Of a stretch of 64,000 bases of DNA, positions 18,674-26,712 are shown piece after piece; position 1 is the stretch's first letter, and every line of letters starts with the position of its first letter. Source of the DNA: Phytobacter massiliensis JC163 (GTDB lineage Bacteria > Pseudomonadota > Gammaproteobacteria > Enterobacterales > Enterobacteriaceae). The stretch covers positions 283,993 to 347,992 of the forward strand of contig NZ_HE578949.1 of assembly GCF_000321045.1 (NCBI RefSeq), written 5' to 3'. The position numbers were made by a program, and so were the translations under genes. The notes under the pieces were generated by a model. The model did not search any database. It was not told where the DNA came from and worked only from the letters and a program-made list of their open reading frames with translations.

Positions 18674-20041
18674 ATGGGGACGCAAGAAGCCATTGGCAAA
18701 ATTATTCACCTGGTGGGTGGTAAAGAGAATATCAATAATGTCTGGCACTGTATGACGCGCCTGCGTTTCGATCTGGTGGACGACAATAAAGTGGATCAGG
18801 GCGCGATCAAAGCGCTGCCCGGCGTGCTGGGCGCACAGCTACAGAGCGATCAGTTCCAGATTGTCATCGGGCCGAAGGTGAATAGCTGGTATGAACAGAT
18901 GCTGGCGATGCTGGGCACCGCTCCTCAGGCAGGGGAGCAGGCGGCGGGGCGCAAAGGGCTGGTATCGTTATTTATGGATACCGTCTCCGGCGTTTTTGGG
19001 CCCATTGTTCCGGCGATTGCCGGGGCCGGGATGATTAAAGGGTTGCTCGCCGGCCTGATCGCGCTAAACGTGGTCTCGGCGAAAAGCGATACCGTGATGA
19101 TTATCGACCTTATTGCCAGCGGCGTGTTCTATTTCCTGCCGTTCTTCCTGGCCGTGTCGGCGGCGAAAATTTTTAAAACCAACGAGTACCTGGCGGCAGC
19201 GGTGGCGGCATGCCTGATGTATCCCTCGCTGATTGATGCGGCGAAGGCGCTGGCGGCGCATCAGGAGGGGGCGGTAAGCGCCTTCTGGTTGCTGGATGTG
19301 CTGCCGGTGTCGGTATTTAACTACTCCGCCAGCGTCATTCCGGTGATTTTCTCGATCCTGGCGCTGAGCTACATTCACCGCGGGGTGGATAAAATCATGC
19401 CCGACGTGTTGAAAACGGTCTTTACGCCAACCCTGACGCTGTTCCTTGCCGCCCTGGCCGCGCTGGTGGTCATTGGGCCGATTGGCATTTACCTGGGTAA
19501 AGCGCTGGCCTGGTTTATTGAGGGGCTGTTTGGTATTTCCGCCAGCTTCGCGGGGCTGGTGGTCGGCGCGATTCGTCCGGTGGCGATCCTCACCGGCATG
19601 CACCACGCTATGACGCCCATCGCGCTGCAAAACTTTAGCGAGCACGGCTACGACATGCTGATGCCGATGATGTTTATGGCTAACATGTCCATCGCCGGGG
19701 CAACGTTCGCCATCTGGCGCCTGAGCAAAAACCGCCAGGATAAAACCGTCACGCTGTCGGCGGCGGTCTCCGCGCTGCTGGGGATTACCGAGCCTGCGCT
19801 TTTTGGCGTACTGACGCGCTACAAAAAAGCCTTTATCTCCGCCACCATCGCCAGCGCGCTGGCCTCGGCATTTATCGCTTTCTTCGGCGTGCGGCTGTAC
19901 GGCTATATCCTGTCGAGCATCTTTAGCCTGCCCGCCTATATCGGCCCGTACTTTACGTTTGCGCTGTCCGGGGTGGCCATCGCCCTGATCCTCTCGTTTG
20001 TGCTGACCACCATTCTGGTGAAAAAAGAGCAGCGGGCGTAA
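18674..20041 (+). CDS. PTS sugar permease, EIIBC (glucose/sucrose superfamily)
   Basis: This 455-residue membrane protein takes up and phosphorylates a sugar using phosphate from HPr by way of EIIA. The EIIB domain (1-85) has the phosphorylated cysteine at residue 26 in WHCMTRLRF. The EIIC domain follows with ten or so membrane segments and the family motif GMHHAMTPIALQNF, plus GITEPALFGVLTRYKKAF. It resembles trehalose- and sucrose-type permeases. No EIIA gene is adjacent, so it probably uses the glucose EIIA, as those systems do. The substrate is unknown; the neighbour dehydratase suggests a sugar acid or derivative. Confidence 0.88.
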   Translation: MGTQEAIGKIIHLVGGKENINNVWHCMTRLRFDLVDDNKVDQGAIKALPGVLGAQLQSDQFQIVIGPKVNSWYEQMLAMLGTAPQAGEQAAGRKGLVSLFMDTVSGVFGPIVPAIAGAGMIKGLLAGLIALNVVSAKSDTVMIIDLIASGVFYFLPFFLAVSAAKIFKTNEYLAAAVAACLMYPSLIDAAKALAAHQEGAVSAFWLLDVLPVSVFNYSASVIPVIFSILALSYIHRGVDKIMPDVLKTVFTPTLTLFLAALAALVVIGPIGIYLGKALAWFIEGLFGISASFAGLVVGAIRPVAILTGMHHAMTPIALQNFSEHGYDMLMPMMFMANMSIAGATFAIWRLSKNRQDKTVTLSAAVSALLGITEPALFGVLTRYKKAFISATIASALASAFIAFFGVRLYGYILSSIFSLPAYIGPYFTFALSGVAIALILSFVLTTILVKKEQRA

Positions 20042-20042
20042 T

Positions 20043-20714
20043 TCATCGTCGGTGCGCCAGACGGCGCACCAGCCGATCGCCCACCATCTGCACGGTCTGA
20101 ACCAGTACCAGTAAAATCACTACCGTGCCGGCCATCACCTCATTATTGAAGCGCTGATAGCCATAGCGGATGGCCAGGTCACCGAGGCCGCCGCCGCCGA
20201 TCACCCCGGCCATTGATGAAAAACCGATGAGCATTACCACGGTAAGCGTGATGCCAGCCAGAAGGGCCGGGAGCGCCTCCGGCAGCAGGGCTTTGGTAAT
20301 GACGTGGCGGGTCGTGCCGCCCATAGAAAGAATGGCCTCGATACGCCCGTGATCTACCTCATCCAGCGCGTTTTCCGTCAGCCGGGCAAAAAAGGGAAAA
20401 GCGCCGATGGTGATTGGCACGATTGCCGCCGTACTGCCAAGCGTGGTGCCAATAAGCAGGCGGGTAAACGGAATGAGCGCAATCAATAACACCAGAAAAG
20501 GCAGCGAGCGGCCAAAGTTGATAACGGTACCCAGCAACGCATTGGCGCGTGGCATGGGCAACAGCCCGTTGGCGCGGGAAAGATAGAGTAAAACCCCTAT
20601 TGGCAGGCCGATGAGTACGGTAAATATTGCCGCCAGCGCCACCATATAGAGGGTCTCCAGCGTGCCGTTGAGCAGCAACGGCCACAGATCGGCAAAATTC
20701 ATGCTACTACGCAT
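20043..20714 (-). CDS. MetI-like ABC transporter permease
   Basis: The 223-residue inner-membrane protein has five predicted helices and the ABC coupling loop [20 protein letters not shown], the MetI family pattern. It forms the channel of an importer with the ATPase and binding protein encoded just upstream; it overlaps the ATPase gene by 16 bases. The system resembles the D-methionine importer MetNIQ, but see the ATPase for a key difference. It is last in a four-gene operon that starts with an oxygenase gene at 23342. Confidence 0.85.
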   Translation of the reverse strand: MRSSMNFADLWPLLLNGTLETLYMVALAAIFTVLIGLPIGVLLYLSRANGLLPMPRANALLGTVINFGRSLPFLVLLIALIPFTRLLIGTTLGSTAAIVPITIGAFPFFARLTENALDEVDHGRIEAILSMGGTTRHVITKALLPEALPALLAGITLTVVMLIGFSSMAGVIGGGGLGDLAIRYGYQRFNNEVMAGTVVILLVLVQTVQMVGDRLVRRLAHRR

Positions 20715-21490
20715 AGCGGCCTCCCGTTAAAGCCGTGACGGGCAAGGAAATCGCGCTCGGCCTGCGGGTCATGTAGCAACCCCTGACGTAGTTTCGACCA
20801 GGGAGCCACCAGCAGATCGGCGATCTTCCCGCTTTCGATAACTTCGCCATTTTCCAGCAGCGCGGCGTGATCGCACAGGGTTTTCACCACCTCAAGTTCG
20901 TGGGTGATAAGGACAATGGTCAGTTTTAGCTTCTGGTTGATATCCGCCAGCAGCGCCAGCACAGAGGCGGTAGTCTCAGGATCCAGCGCGCTGGTGGCTT
21001 CGTCGCACAGCAGCACATCCGGCTTTGCCGCCAGCGCTCTGGCGATGCCAACACGCTGTTTCTGCCCGCCGGAGAGCTGCGACGGAAATGCCTGCGCTTT
21101 TTCACTCAGCCCCACCAGCCAGAGTAGCTCCTCAACCCGCGCCTGGCGCGAGGCTTTCGGCAGACCGGCAATTTCCAGTGGGACGGCAACGTTATCCGCC
21201 ACCGTGCGCGCGTGAAGCAAATTAAAGTGCTGGAAAATCATCCCGGTTCGCAGACGGTGCTCCCGTAACCCGGCCTTATCCAGCCGGGTAATATCGTTGC
21301 CGTTAACCACTATCCGGCCAGCGGTAGGCCGCTCAAGCAGATTGAGGCAGCGGATCAGGGTGCTTTTACCCGCGCCGCTGCGCCCGAGAATGCCGTACAC
21401 CGCCCCTTTCGGTATGCTTAACGACACGTTATTCAGCGCCGGTCGGCCTGCTCCGGCATAGCGTTTACTCAGCCCTTCAATCTCAATCAT
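20699..21490 (-). CDS. MetN-like ABC transporter ATPase lacking the C-terminal regulatory domain
   Basis: The 263-residue ATPase has Walker [10 protein letters not shown], signature [12 protein letters not shown], Walker [13 protein letters not shown] and the H-loop VLITHELEV. It powers the importer formed with the MetI-like protein. E. coli MetN is about 340 residues with a C-terminal NIL (ACT-like) domain that binds methionine and shuts transport off; here the protein stops soon after the ATPase domain. The transporter is thus probably not subject to that feedback and may carry a different sulfur compound. It overlaps the binding-protein gene (ATGA). Confidence 0.87.
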   Translation of the reverse strand: MIEIEGLSKRYAGAGRPALNNVSLSIPKGAVYGILGRSGAGKSTLIRCLNLLERPTAGRIVVNGNDITRLDKAGLREHRLRTGMIFQHFNLLHARTVADNVAVPLEIAGLPKASRQARVEELLWLVGLSEKAQAFPSQLSGGQKQRVGIARALAAKPDVLLCDEATSALDPETTASVLALLADINQKLKLTIVLITHELEVVKTLCDHAALLENGEVIESGKIADLLVAPWSKLRQGLLHDPQAERDFLARHGFNGRPLCVVA

Positions 21491-22293
21491 GACTGCGGCG
21501 AGACCGGGATAACCGAACCGTTATAGGTTTTACGGATAAATTCCGCTACCTGCGGGGAGGTGAGATCTTTCGCCAGCGCTTTAATGCGCGGATCGTTGGC
21601 GAGATTTGGGTTGGTCACCAGAATATTGGCGTAGGGGTTATGGTCAGCGCTCTCCAGACCCAGCGCGTCTTTCGCCGGAGAGAGTCCGGCCTCCAGCGCG
21701 TAGTTGCCGTTGATCACGGCCAGATCGACATCATCCAGCGAACGCGGTATCTGCGGCGATTCAACTTCAAGAATTTTCAGCTGTTTCGGGTTTTCGGCGA
21801 TATCTTTCGGCGTTGCCAGCGTGCTGGCCGGATCGGTGAATTGCGCACTCAGCTTTATCAGCCCCTGGCTTTGCAGCAGAAAAAGCGCGCGGCTCAGGTT
21901 GGTTGCGTTATTTGGCACCGCGACGGTGGCCTTTTCCGGCACATCTTTAAAATCTTTATATTTGCGTGAATAGATGCCGAGCGGCTCAATATGCACGGTT
22001 GCCGCCACGGCGAAAGTTTTACCCAGCGCTTTCTCCTGATCTTTTAAGTAAGGAACATGCTGGAAGTAGTTAGCGTCCACGTCGCCATTGGCCAGCAGTT
22101 CATTAGCATTGGCGCCGCTGGTCAGCTCCACAACGGTAATGTCCAGTTTCGGATCCAGCTTTTTCACGTAATTGAGGATTTCAGCATGCGGAACCGGGTC
22201 GGCCGCGATACGTAATGTGTTTGCCTGCGCGGAGCTCCAGGCCAGTGAAAGAGACAACGCAACCCCTGCCAGTTTAAATGCGGCATATTTCAT
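21487..22293 (-). CDS. MetQ/NlpA-like solute-binding protein without lipobox
   Basis: This 268-residue periplasmic binding protein begins with the signal peptide [20 protein letters not shown] and then matures after AQA, before [15 protein letters not shown], the NlpA/MetQ family start. No cysteine lies near the cleavage site, so unlike E. coli MetQ it should be soluble and not a lipoprotein. Internal motifs such as [14 protein letters not shown] and NPYANILVT are typical. It would bring its substrate to the MetNI-like pair. The ligand, possibly methionine, a derivative or another sulfur compound, is unproven. Confidence 0.85.
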   Translation of the reverse strand: MKYAAFKLAGVALSLSLAWSSAQANTLRIAADPVPHAEILNYVKKLDPKLDITVVELTSGANANELLANGDVDANYFQHVPYLKDQEKALGKTFAVAATVHIEPLGIYSRKYKDFKDVPEKATVAVPNNATNLSRALFLLQSQGLIKLSAQFTDPASTLATPKDIAENPKQLKILEVESPQIPRSLDDVDLAVINGNYALEAGLSPAKDALGLESADHNPYANILVTNPNLANDPRIKALAKDLTSPQVAEFIRKTYNGSVIPVSPQS

Positions 22294-22319
22294 GTGCTTA
22301 TTCCTGTGTTGTTATGGTG

Positions 22320-23342
22320 TCAGACGATCAGTTGTTCCGTGCGTTCACGCAGCACATCGCGGTAGTAACGTTCAGCCACGTCCGGGTGCGAACGCAAACG
22401 GCCTTTCAGGTAGTTCCAGCCCACGTCCCGTAACAGGGGATTGTGCGGATCGCTTTCCGGCCCGAGCGCTTCGCGCGCCAGCGCTTCCGGCAGCGCATAG
22501 ACGGGGACTACGGCATCAAGTTGGGCACCAAGGAAGAAGGCGATAGAGAGGCGATCTTCCCCGAGCGGGGGTGAAACCACGCGGTGTACCGTGGCGCGTA
22601 AATAGCCGTTGGTCGCCAGCTCAAGCAGCTCGCCAATATTCACCACAAAGCTGCCGGGCAGCGGGGCGGCATCGATCCAGCGATCGGGCGCGACTTCAAC
22701 CTGCAGACCGCGCTGCTGATCCTGCAACAGGAAGCTCAGGAAACCGGAATCTTTATGCGCGCCGACCCCCTGAGCGCCATCCTGCTGGCCGGGGTAGCGG
22801 ATCAGCTTGATATGTTCGTTAGGCATTTCGCCGTAGAGCGCGTCGAAAGCGTCAGCAGGCAGACGCAGCGCTTCGGCGAAGGCGCGCAGCAGCACAAGCG
22901 CCATTTCGGTCATCGATTTTTGCCACAGCAGCAGCGTCTCTTTTAGCGCGGGCTGCTGGTCAGGCCACTGGTTGGGTCCCTGTAACCGACGCCAGCGGGG
23001 ATCGTCCTGCGCAAGCGACAGCTCCGGACGTTCCGCGCCGATATCGAACTGTTCGCGCCAGTCGGGTTTGCCGCGGGTAATTTCCGATGCCGCGCGGTTA
23101 TAGCCGCGAAAATGGGGGGAGTGGATCATCGCGACCTGCTGCTTCTGGTCGTCGCTAAGGGCGAAGAAGCGGCGAGCTTCCTGCTGGACGGCACGTTGCA
23201 GGTTTTCTTCAATGCCGTGATTGATAAGGTAGAAAAAACCGATGTCGCGTGCAGAAACGCGCAGCTGTTGCAGAAAGTCATCCCGCTCAGCGGGGTTGAA
23301 GTAGCGGGCAAGATCGAGAATGGGTAGAGTCGTTGCGTTCAT
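22320..23342 (-). CDS. 2-oxoglutarate/Fe(II) oxygenase, isopenicillin-N-synthase-like
   Basis: The 340-residue enzyme has the double-stranded beta-helix of this superfamily. Iron ligands are the His and Asp of GAHKDSGFLSF and the His of LRATVHRVVSP; RLSIAFF supplies the arginine and serine that hold 2-oxoglutarate. The N-terminal DIGFFYLINHG box is also typical. It is the first gene of an operon with a MetNIQ-like importer, 27 bases ahead of the binding protein, so it probably oxidises the imported compound, perhaps to release sulfur. GGAGAAG precedes its ATG. The start region overlaps a cysteine-rich upstream reading frame. Confidence 0.85.
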   Translation of the reverse strand: MNATTLPILDLARYFNPAERDDFLQQLRVSARDIGFFYLINHGIEENLQRAVQQEARRFFALSDDQKQQVAMIHSPHFRGYNRAASEITRGKPDWREQFDIGAERPELSLAQDDPRWRRLQGPNQWPDQQPALKETLLLWQKSMTEMALVLLRAFAEALRLPADAFDALYGEMPNEHIKLIRYPGQQDGAQGVGAHKDSGFLSFLLQDQQRGLQVEVAPDRWIDAAPLPGSFVVNIGELLELATNGYLRATVHRVVSPPLGEDRLSIAFFLGAQLDAVVPVYALPEALAREALGPESDPHNPLLRDVGWNYLKGRLRSHPDVAERYYRDVLRERTEQLIV

Positions 23343-23421
23343 TATCTTCTCCGAATAAGGGGTTGCAGGCAGCGTTTTTATGTTTTCGGGATGGGGTGCA
23401 ACAGCAGCAGCGCATCATCAT
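23287..23421 (-). CDS. Cysteine-rich upstream reading frame, candidate leader peptide
   Basis: A 44-codon frame begins MMMRCCCCTPSRKHKNAA, with three Met codons and four Cys codons in the first eight. AAGGAG lies 3, 6 and 9 bases before the three ATGs (23421, 23418, 23415), so the second or third is best placed. The frame runs past the oxygenase start at 23342 in another register. Downstream, TGCAAC (23362-23367) can pair with GTTGCA inside the Cys codons (23397-23402), so a ribosome stalled for lack of cysteinyl-tRNA would alter the fold ahead of the oxygenase ribosome site. Attenuation by sulfur amino acids is inferred. Confidence 0.5.
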   Translation of the reverse strand: MMMRCCCCTPSRKHKNAACNPLFGEDNERNDSTHSRSCPLLQPR

Positions 23422-23574
23422 GCTCTCCTTAAAAAGGAATGAACTCAGCTTGCCTGATGGCAGTGATTTCAACCAATAACCTTCTTTTCTAATTTATGTC
23501 CGGGCGGGATCATGTGCTTTTGCGAAAAATGCATAACGCGTGGTGGTTGCGGTAGCAGATAAAATTCGCTAGAC

Positions 23575-23595
23575 TTTTGTTATGTTATAACAAAA
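23575..23595 (+). promoter_or_regulatory. Probable Zur operator
   Basis: TTTTGTTAT-gtt-ATAACAAAA is a perfect nine-base inverted repeat spaced by three, 15 bases before the start of rpmE2. It resembles the Zur box (GTTATANTATAAC type) that silences zinc-free ribosomal protein genes when zinc is plentiful. Confidence 0.7.
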
Positions 23596-23609
23596 CATAT
23601 GAGAGTAAG

Positions 23610-23870
23610 ATGAAACCTGATATCCATCCGCACTATCGTACCGTGGTGTTTCATGACACCAGCGCGAACGAATATTTTAAAGTGGGTTCGACCATCAAAA
23701 CCGAAAGAGAGATTGAGCTTGAGGGGGTGACTTATCCCTATGTCACCATTGATGTCTCGTCTGTTTCACACCCGTTTTATACCGGCAAACAGAAAGTGGT
23801 GGGCACTGAGGGCAGGGCTGCGCGTTTCCAGCAGCGCTTTGGCAATTTTCCCGGCACAAAGCGAGGTTAA
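23610..23870 (+). CDS. rpmE2: 50S ribosomal protein L31 type B (zinc-free)
   Basis: This 86-residue L31 paralogue (YkgM) replaces the zinc-binding L31 when zinc is short. It begins [19 protein letters not shown] and contains no cysteine at all, so it cannot hold zinc. The frame is open back to 23577, but the ATG at 23610 gives the standard start. It is followed after three bases by rpmJ2 and is preceded by a Zur-type operator, so both are probably turned on by zinc starvation. Confidence 0.92.
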   Translation: MKPDIHPHYRTVVFHDTSANEYFKVGSTIKTEREIELEGVTYPYVTIDVSSVSHPFYTGKQKVVGTEGRAARFQQRFGNFPGTKRG

Positions 23871-23873
23871 CCC

Positions 23874-24014
23874 ATGCAGGTCCTTAACTCATTGCGTAGC
23901 GCGAAACAACGCCACCCTGACTGCCAGATAGTCAGACGCAAGGGGCGTTTATACATTATCTGTAAAACTAACCCGCGTTTTAAGGCGGTGCAGGGGCGTA
24001 AGAAAAAACGCTAG
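23874..24014 (+). CDS. rpmJ2: 50S ribosomal protein L36 type B (zinc-free)
   Basis: The 46-residue product begins [20 protein letters not shown] and ends in a basic tail, matching YkgO. Two of the four zinc ligands of ordinary L36 are replaced (Lys and His at positions 11 and 14), so the zinc site is broken. It lies in one operon with rpmE2 and would be induced with it under zinc limitation. Its stop codon overlaps that of the convergent acetyltransferase gene. Confidence 0.9.
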   Translation: MQVLNSLRSAKQRHPDCQIVRRKGRLYIICKTNPRFKAVQGRKKKR

Positions 24015-24709
24015 CTGCGCCAGCTTTCCAGAGCACGTAGCTGTTTGCCGTCGGCGGTAAAATTCCCGGCGGCAAGCCACTGTCGAAATGCCGCATCCAG
24101 CCCCGCCCATTCGCTGTCAATAATCGAAAACCAGTCGGTATCGCGGTTACGGCCTTTAACCACCAGCGCCTGACGAAACCTGCCTTCAAACTGAAAGCCG
24201 AGCCGTAGCGCAGCGCGCCGGGAGGGCTCATTCAGGCTGTTGCATTTCCACTCGTAACGCCGGTAGCCCAGGGTTTCCAGCACGTAACGCATGAGCAGCC
24301 ACTGCGCTTCGGTGGAAGCCGCCGTTCTGCTTAACAACGGTGAAAAATGGACGTGGCCGACTTCCGCTACGCCGTTGGCGGCATCAATGCGCATCAGGGC
24401 GAAGGTGCCGACGGGGGACTGGGTGCGTAAATCAATCACCGCAAAATGTAGCGGGTCGTGCAGGGCGACCGCGTTTTCCACCCATGCTGTGTAGGCATCA
24501 ATATCTTTTTCCGGCTCCCGCCCCAGCCATGTCCAGCCTCGTCCATCGTCCAGACGGTACGCCGCAAAAAGCGCGCCTGCATGGCTGACGCTCAACGGTT
24601 CAAGACGGCAATAGCGGCCTTCAAGCGTAACGCGTTGCGGAAAGGGGCGTGGCTGCCAGTGAGGAAGGGCGTCGCCAACAGGCTGCCCGTATTGATTCAG
24701 TTGCGTCAT
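24011..24709 (-). CDS. GNAT-family N-acetyltransferase (RimJ/RimL-like)
   Basis: The 232-residue protein has the GNAT fold: [20 protein letters not shown] at the start, [20 protein letters not shown] as the central strands, and [20 protein letters not shown] as the acetyl-CoA binding helix. This pattern is typical of RimL-type enzymes that acetylate protein N-termini or small amines. It is convergent with rpmJ2, sharing four bases at the ends. Its substrate cannot be told. Confidence 0.82.
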   Translation of the reverse strand: MTQLNQYGQPVGDALPHWQPRPFPQRVTLEGRYCRLEPLSVSHAGALFAAYRLDDGRGWTWLGREPEKDIDAYTAWVENAVALHDPLHFAVIDLRTQSPVGTFALMRIDAANGVAEVGHVHFSPLLSRTAASTEAQWLLMRYVLETLGYRRYEWKCNSLNEPSRRAALRLGFQFEGRFRQALVVKGRNRDTDWFSIIDSEWAGLDAAFRQWLAAGNFTADGKQLRALESWRS

Positions 24710-24805
24710 AGTAGCTCCTTGTCATCGTCCCTCTACATTAAAACGATGCGGGCGACAGAAGAAGTACTCATGATAAAAGCCGCACTCCGTTGCGGCAGAG
24801 GAGAT

Positions 24806-25273
24806 TCAGGCAGCCTCTGAGCGAGTGAGGGTAAAGACGTCGTAGAACGACAGATCTCCCTTACGCTCTATCATCTGCTGGAGCTGGATTTTGCGTTTTT
24901 CTTCCACCGCAGGTGAAGTGAGAATAGCGGCAATCAGCTCCTGGGGAACAAAGCGCGTGTTATACCACTCGCCGTTGTAACAGACGCGAAAATCGAGCAC
25001 GTCGATATCGTCGTAGTGGTAGCGTGGGTAGACATCAAAAAAGAAGAAGCCGTTCAGCAGTATGAACAGCACCACCAGCAGCCAGACTGAATCGGCCAGC
25101 GTCTCGGACAGCAGCATCACCGCGAGCGTGGCGAGAAAGGCAAGATACATACCGATAAACAGACCCGGATGCTTGCGAATAAAGCTGATGCTAAAGCGCG
25201 GACGGTTGTCACGCTTTTCCCGGTGGTTAATGTCGTCGATTGTTTCGTTGAGCAGCCGCTGGATCTCTGTCAT
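24806..25273 (-). CDS. ylaC: Inner-membrane protein YlaC
   Basis: The 155-residue protein matches E. coli YlaC closely, including [40 protein letters not shown] and [20 protein letters not shown]. Two neighbouring membrane helices (about 35-80) lie between short cytosolic parts. Function is unknown. In K-12, maa lies between ylaC and hha; here it is missing. Confidence 0.92.
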   Translation of the reverse strand: MTEIQRLLNETIDDINHREKRDNRPRFSISFIRKHPGLFIGMYLAFLATLAVMLLSETLADSVWLLVVLFILLNGFFFFDVYPRYHYDDIDVLDFRVCYNGEWYNTRFVPQELIAAILTSPAVEEKRKIQLQQMIERKGDLSFYDVFTLTRSEAA

Positions 25274-25593
25274 CTGACGCCTTAGTGATAGGGGAAGAAA
25301 AGTTTAGCGCCTATTTTAAGTTGCCGGTTTGTGTTAAAAAAGTAACAGTTAGTCGACAAAAAAAGATAACAGTTGCTGGTTTTCCTGTGCAGTAAGGGGC
25401 TTGTCAGCGTGAAGTCGCTGAACGAACGCGCGGTGCGACGATAATCGTGCTGGTGACATCGCCCCGGTCGCGACAGGCGTCGCGATCCTGCTCTGGCCCG
25501 CATTTAAACGTAGTGCAACGTTTTTTCACACTGCGGGCAGGTGCCTGGCGTTGGATAAATAAGACAAAGCCACAACAATTCTTTGCGAGGAGA
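25274..25593. other. Gene-less spacer where K-12 carries maa
   Basis: About 320 bases between ylaC and hha contain no frame with acetyltransferase (maa) sequence. The stretch near ylaC is A/T-rich and should hold the ylaC promoter. Around 25497-25548 are imperfect inverted stretches (GCCCGCA...TGCGGGC) that may act as the hha terminator. Confidence 0.45.
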
Positions 25594-25812
25594 TTAGCGG
25601 ACAAATTTCCACACGGAAGGCGGGATTTTGTCGTAAAGCTTATTCATTGTCAGTTCGGCCAGGCGATGATCCGCCGCTGAATAAAACACCGTCAATTCGT
25701 CATCAGGCAGTTCGTATTTATTTTTCTCAATGACGCGCTCCAGAGTGTCAATTGTCTGGCAGCGTCGTAAACGCATCAAATAATCAATTTTAGTGAGTGG
25801 TTTGGTGGACAT
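25594..25812 (-). CDS. hha: Haemolysin expression-modulating protein Hha
   Basis: The 72-residue protein [20 protein letters not shown]... is almost the same as E. coli Hha. It binds H-NS and helps silence horizontally acquired A/T-rich genes, and it also forms a toxin-antitoxin-like pair with TomB. All family features are present ([35 protein letters not shown]). It follows tomB in one operon with 22 bases between them. Confidence 0.96.
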   Translation of the reverse strand: MSTKPLTKIDYLMRLRRCQTIDTLERVIEKNKYELPDDELTVFYSAADHRLAELTMNKLYDKIPPSVWKFVR

Positions 25813-25834
25813 AGTCTTACCTTTAATCGTTATA

Positions 25835-26209
25835 TTAACAGGAGTGGCTAACGGGATTAGCCTTGCTCACATTGGCGAAACAGTGGAACAGACGGTTTCC
25901 CGACTTGCGCCATTTCTGTAAGTCTTGTGTGGTGATACCGTAACTGCTAAACAGCATGAATGTATCATCAAGGTATTCGTCTATCTGGGCGACCAGATTA
26001 TTATCTTCATTATACTTAATTTTATAATTCAGTGCGAAGGTAGCGATATGCTCAATCAGCTCATTGAGCTGCAAATTCACCGCCGACGTAGGATCGTTGA
26101 CCCAACCGTGGTGGCTCTCCTGCAGATTTATCAGGCAATCCTGGTATAAGGTTTCGCAAAGAAATTTCAACTGCGCGATATCATGCCTTTTTGGCGAGTA
26201 TTCGTCCAT
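25835..26209 (-). CDS. tomB: Hha toxicity modulator TomB
   Basis: This 124-residue acidic helical protein (YbaJ) begins [20 protein letters not shown] as in E. coli. It counteracts Hha, in a reaction proposed to involve oxidation of Hha, and affects biofilm formation. The conserved cysteine near residue 18 (FLCETLYQ) is present. It is the first gene of the tomB-hha pair and is preceded by a 500-base spacer with palindromes. Confidence 0.95.
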   Translation of the reverse strand: MDEYSPKRHDIAQLKFLCETLYQDCLINLQESHHGWVNDPTSAVNLQLNELIEHIATFALNYKIKYNEDNNLVAQIDEYLDDTFMLFSSYGITTQDLQKWRKSGNRLFHCFANVSKANPVSHSC

Positions 26210-26712
26210 AACGCATCCCCTTTTGAGTCGCTTTTTTTTCTAACCGAACACTGCTCCGGGGTGGAAACGTCTTATCTGACCAGCGGTACTGCCTGCTTTC
26301 CTTCATCTATTTTAACTATAAGCTACTCTCTAAAAGATTTCATGGCGCTATTACGAAAAATTACAATTATTACGCTTTGGCAGTCGGCACAGCCATCCTG
26401 TCTCCGCCTGTTGCGATCTGAGCATGGGCGTCTGCATACAAGTACAATAGTAGGCCATTGATATCATAAAGTTAACGTTAAAAAGGTTTATTTTTTTATT
26501 CTAAATCTCATATTGTTTTTCTGCCAGGAATATTCCTGGTTAAACGCATACTATCGGGCAATTAAGAATTTTACCTAAAAATAAGAACAGGGCTAAGGCC
26601 GTATTTATTTTAAGCCTAATTTCTTAGGTAAAATAAATAATCTGAAGAGATCCTTATAGAAATTGCTACAGGCATAAAAAAGGCCGCTTACGCGGCCTTC
26701 GACGGATGATGA
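26210..26712. other. tomB upstream region, 503 bases, with palindromes
   Basis: This A/T-rich spacer lies between the end of acrB and the start of tomB, both on the minus strand. It holds a perfect 16-base palindrome CCAGGAATATTCCTGG (26524-26539), a 10-base inverted repeat TTTTACCTAA (26569-26578)/TTAGGTAAAA (26624-26633) with a 45-base loop, and the acrB terminator. No gene is seen. The base content suits binding by H-NS and Hha. Confidence 0.5.
26676..26700 (-). terminator. acrB terminator
   Basis: On the minus strand GGCCGC-gtaa-GCGGCC is followed by six T. It begins 13 bases after the acrB stop. Confidence 0.88.

Noticed and set aside
26183-26461. Plus-strand frame of 92 codons upstream of tomB
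   Set aside because: It starts inside tomB on the opposite strand, lacks a ribosome site and crosses the tomB promoter region.
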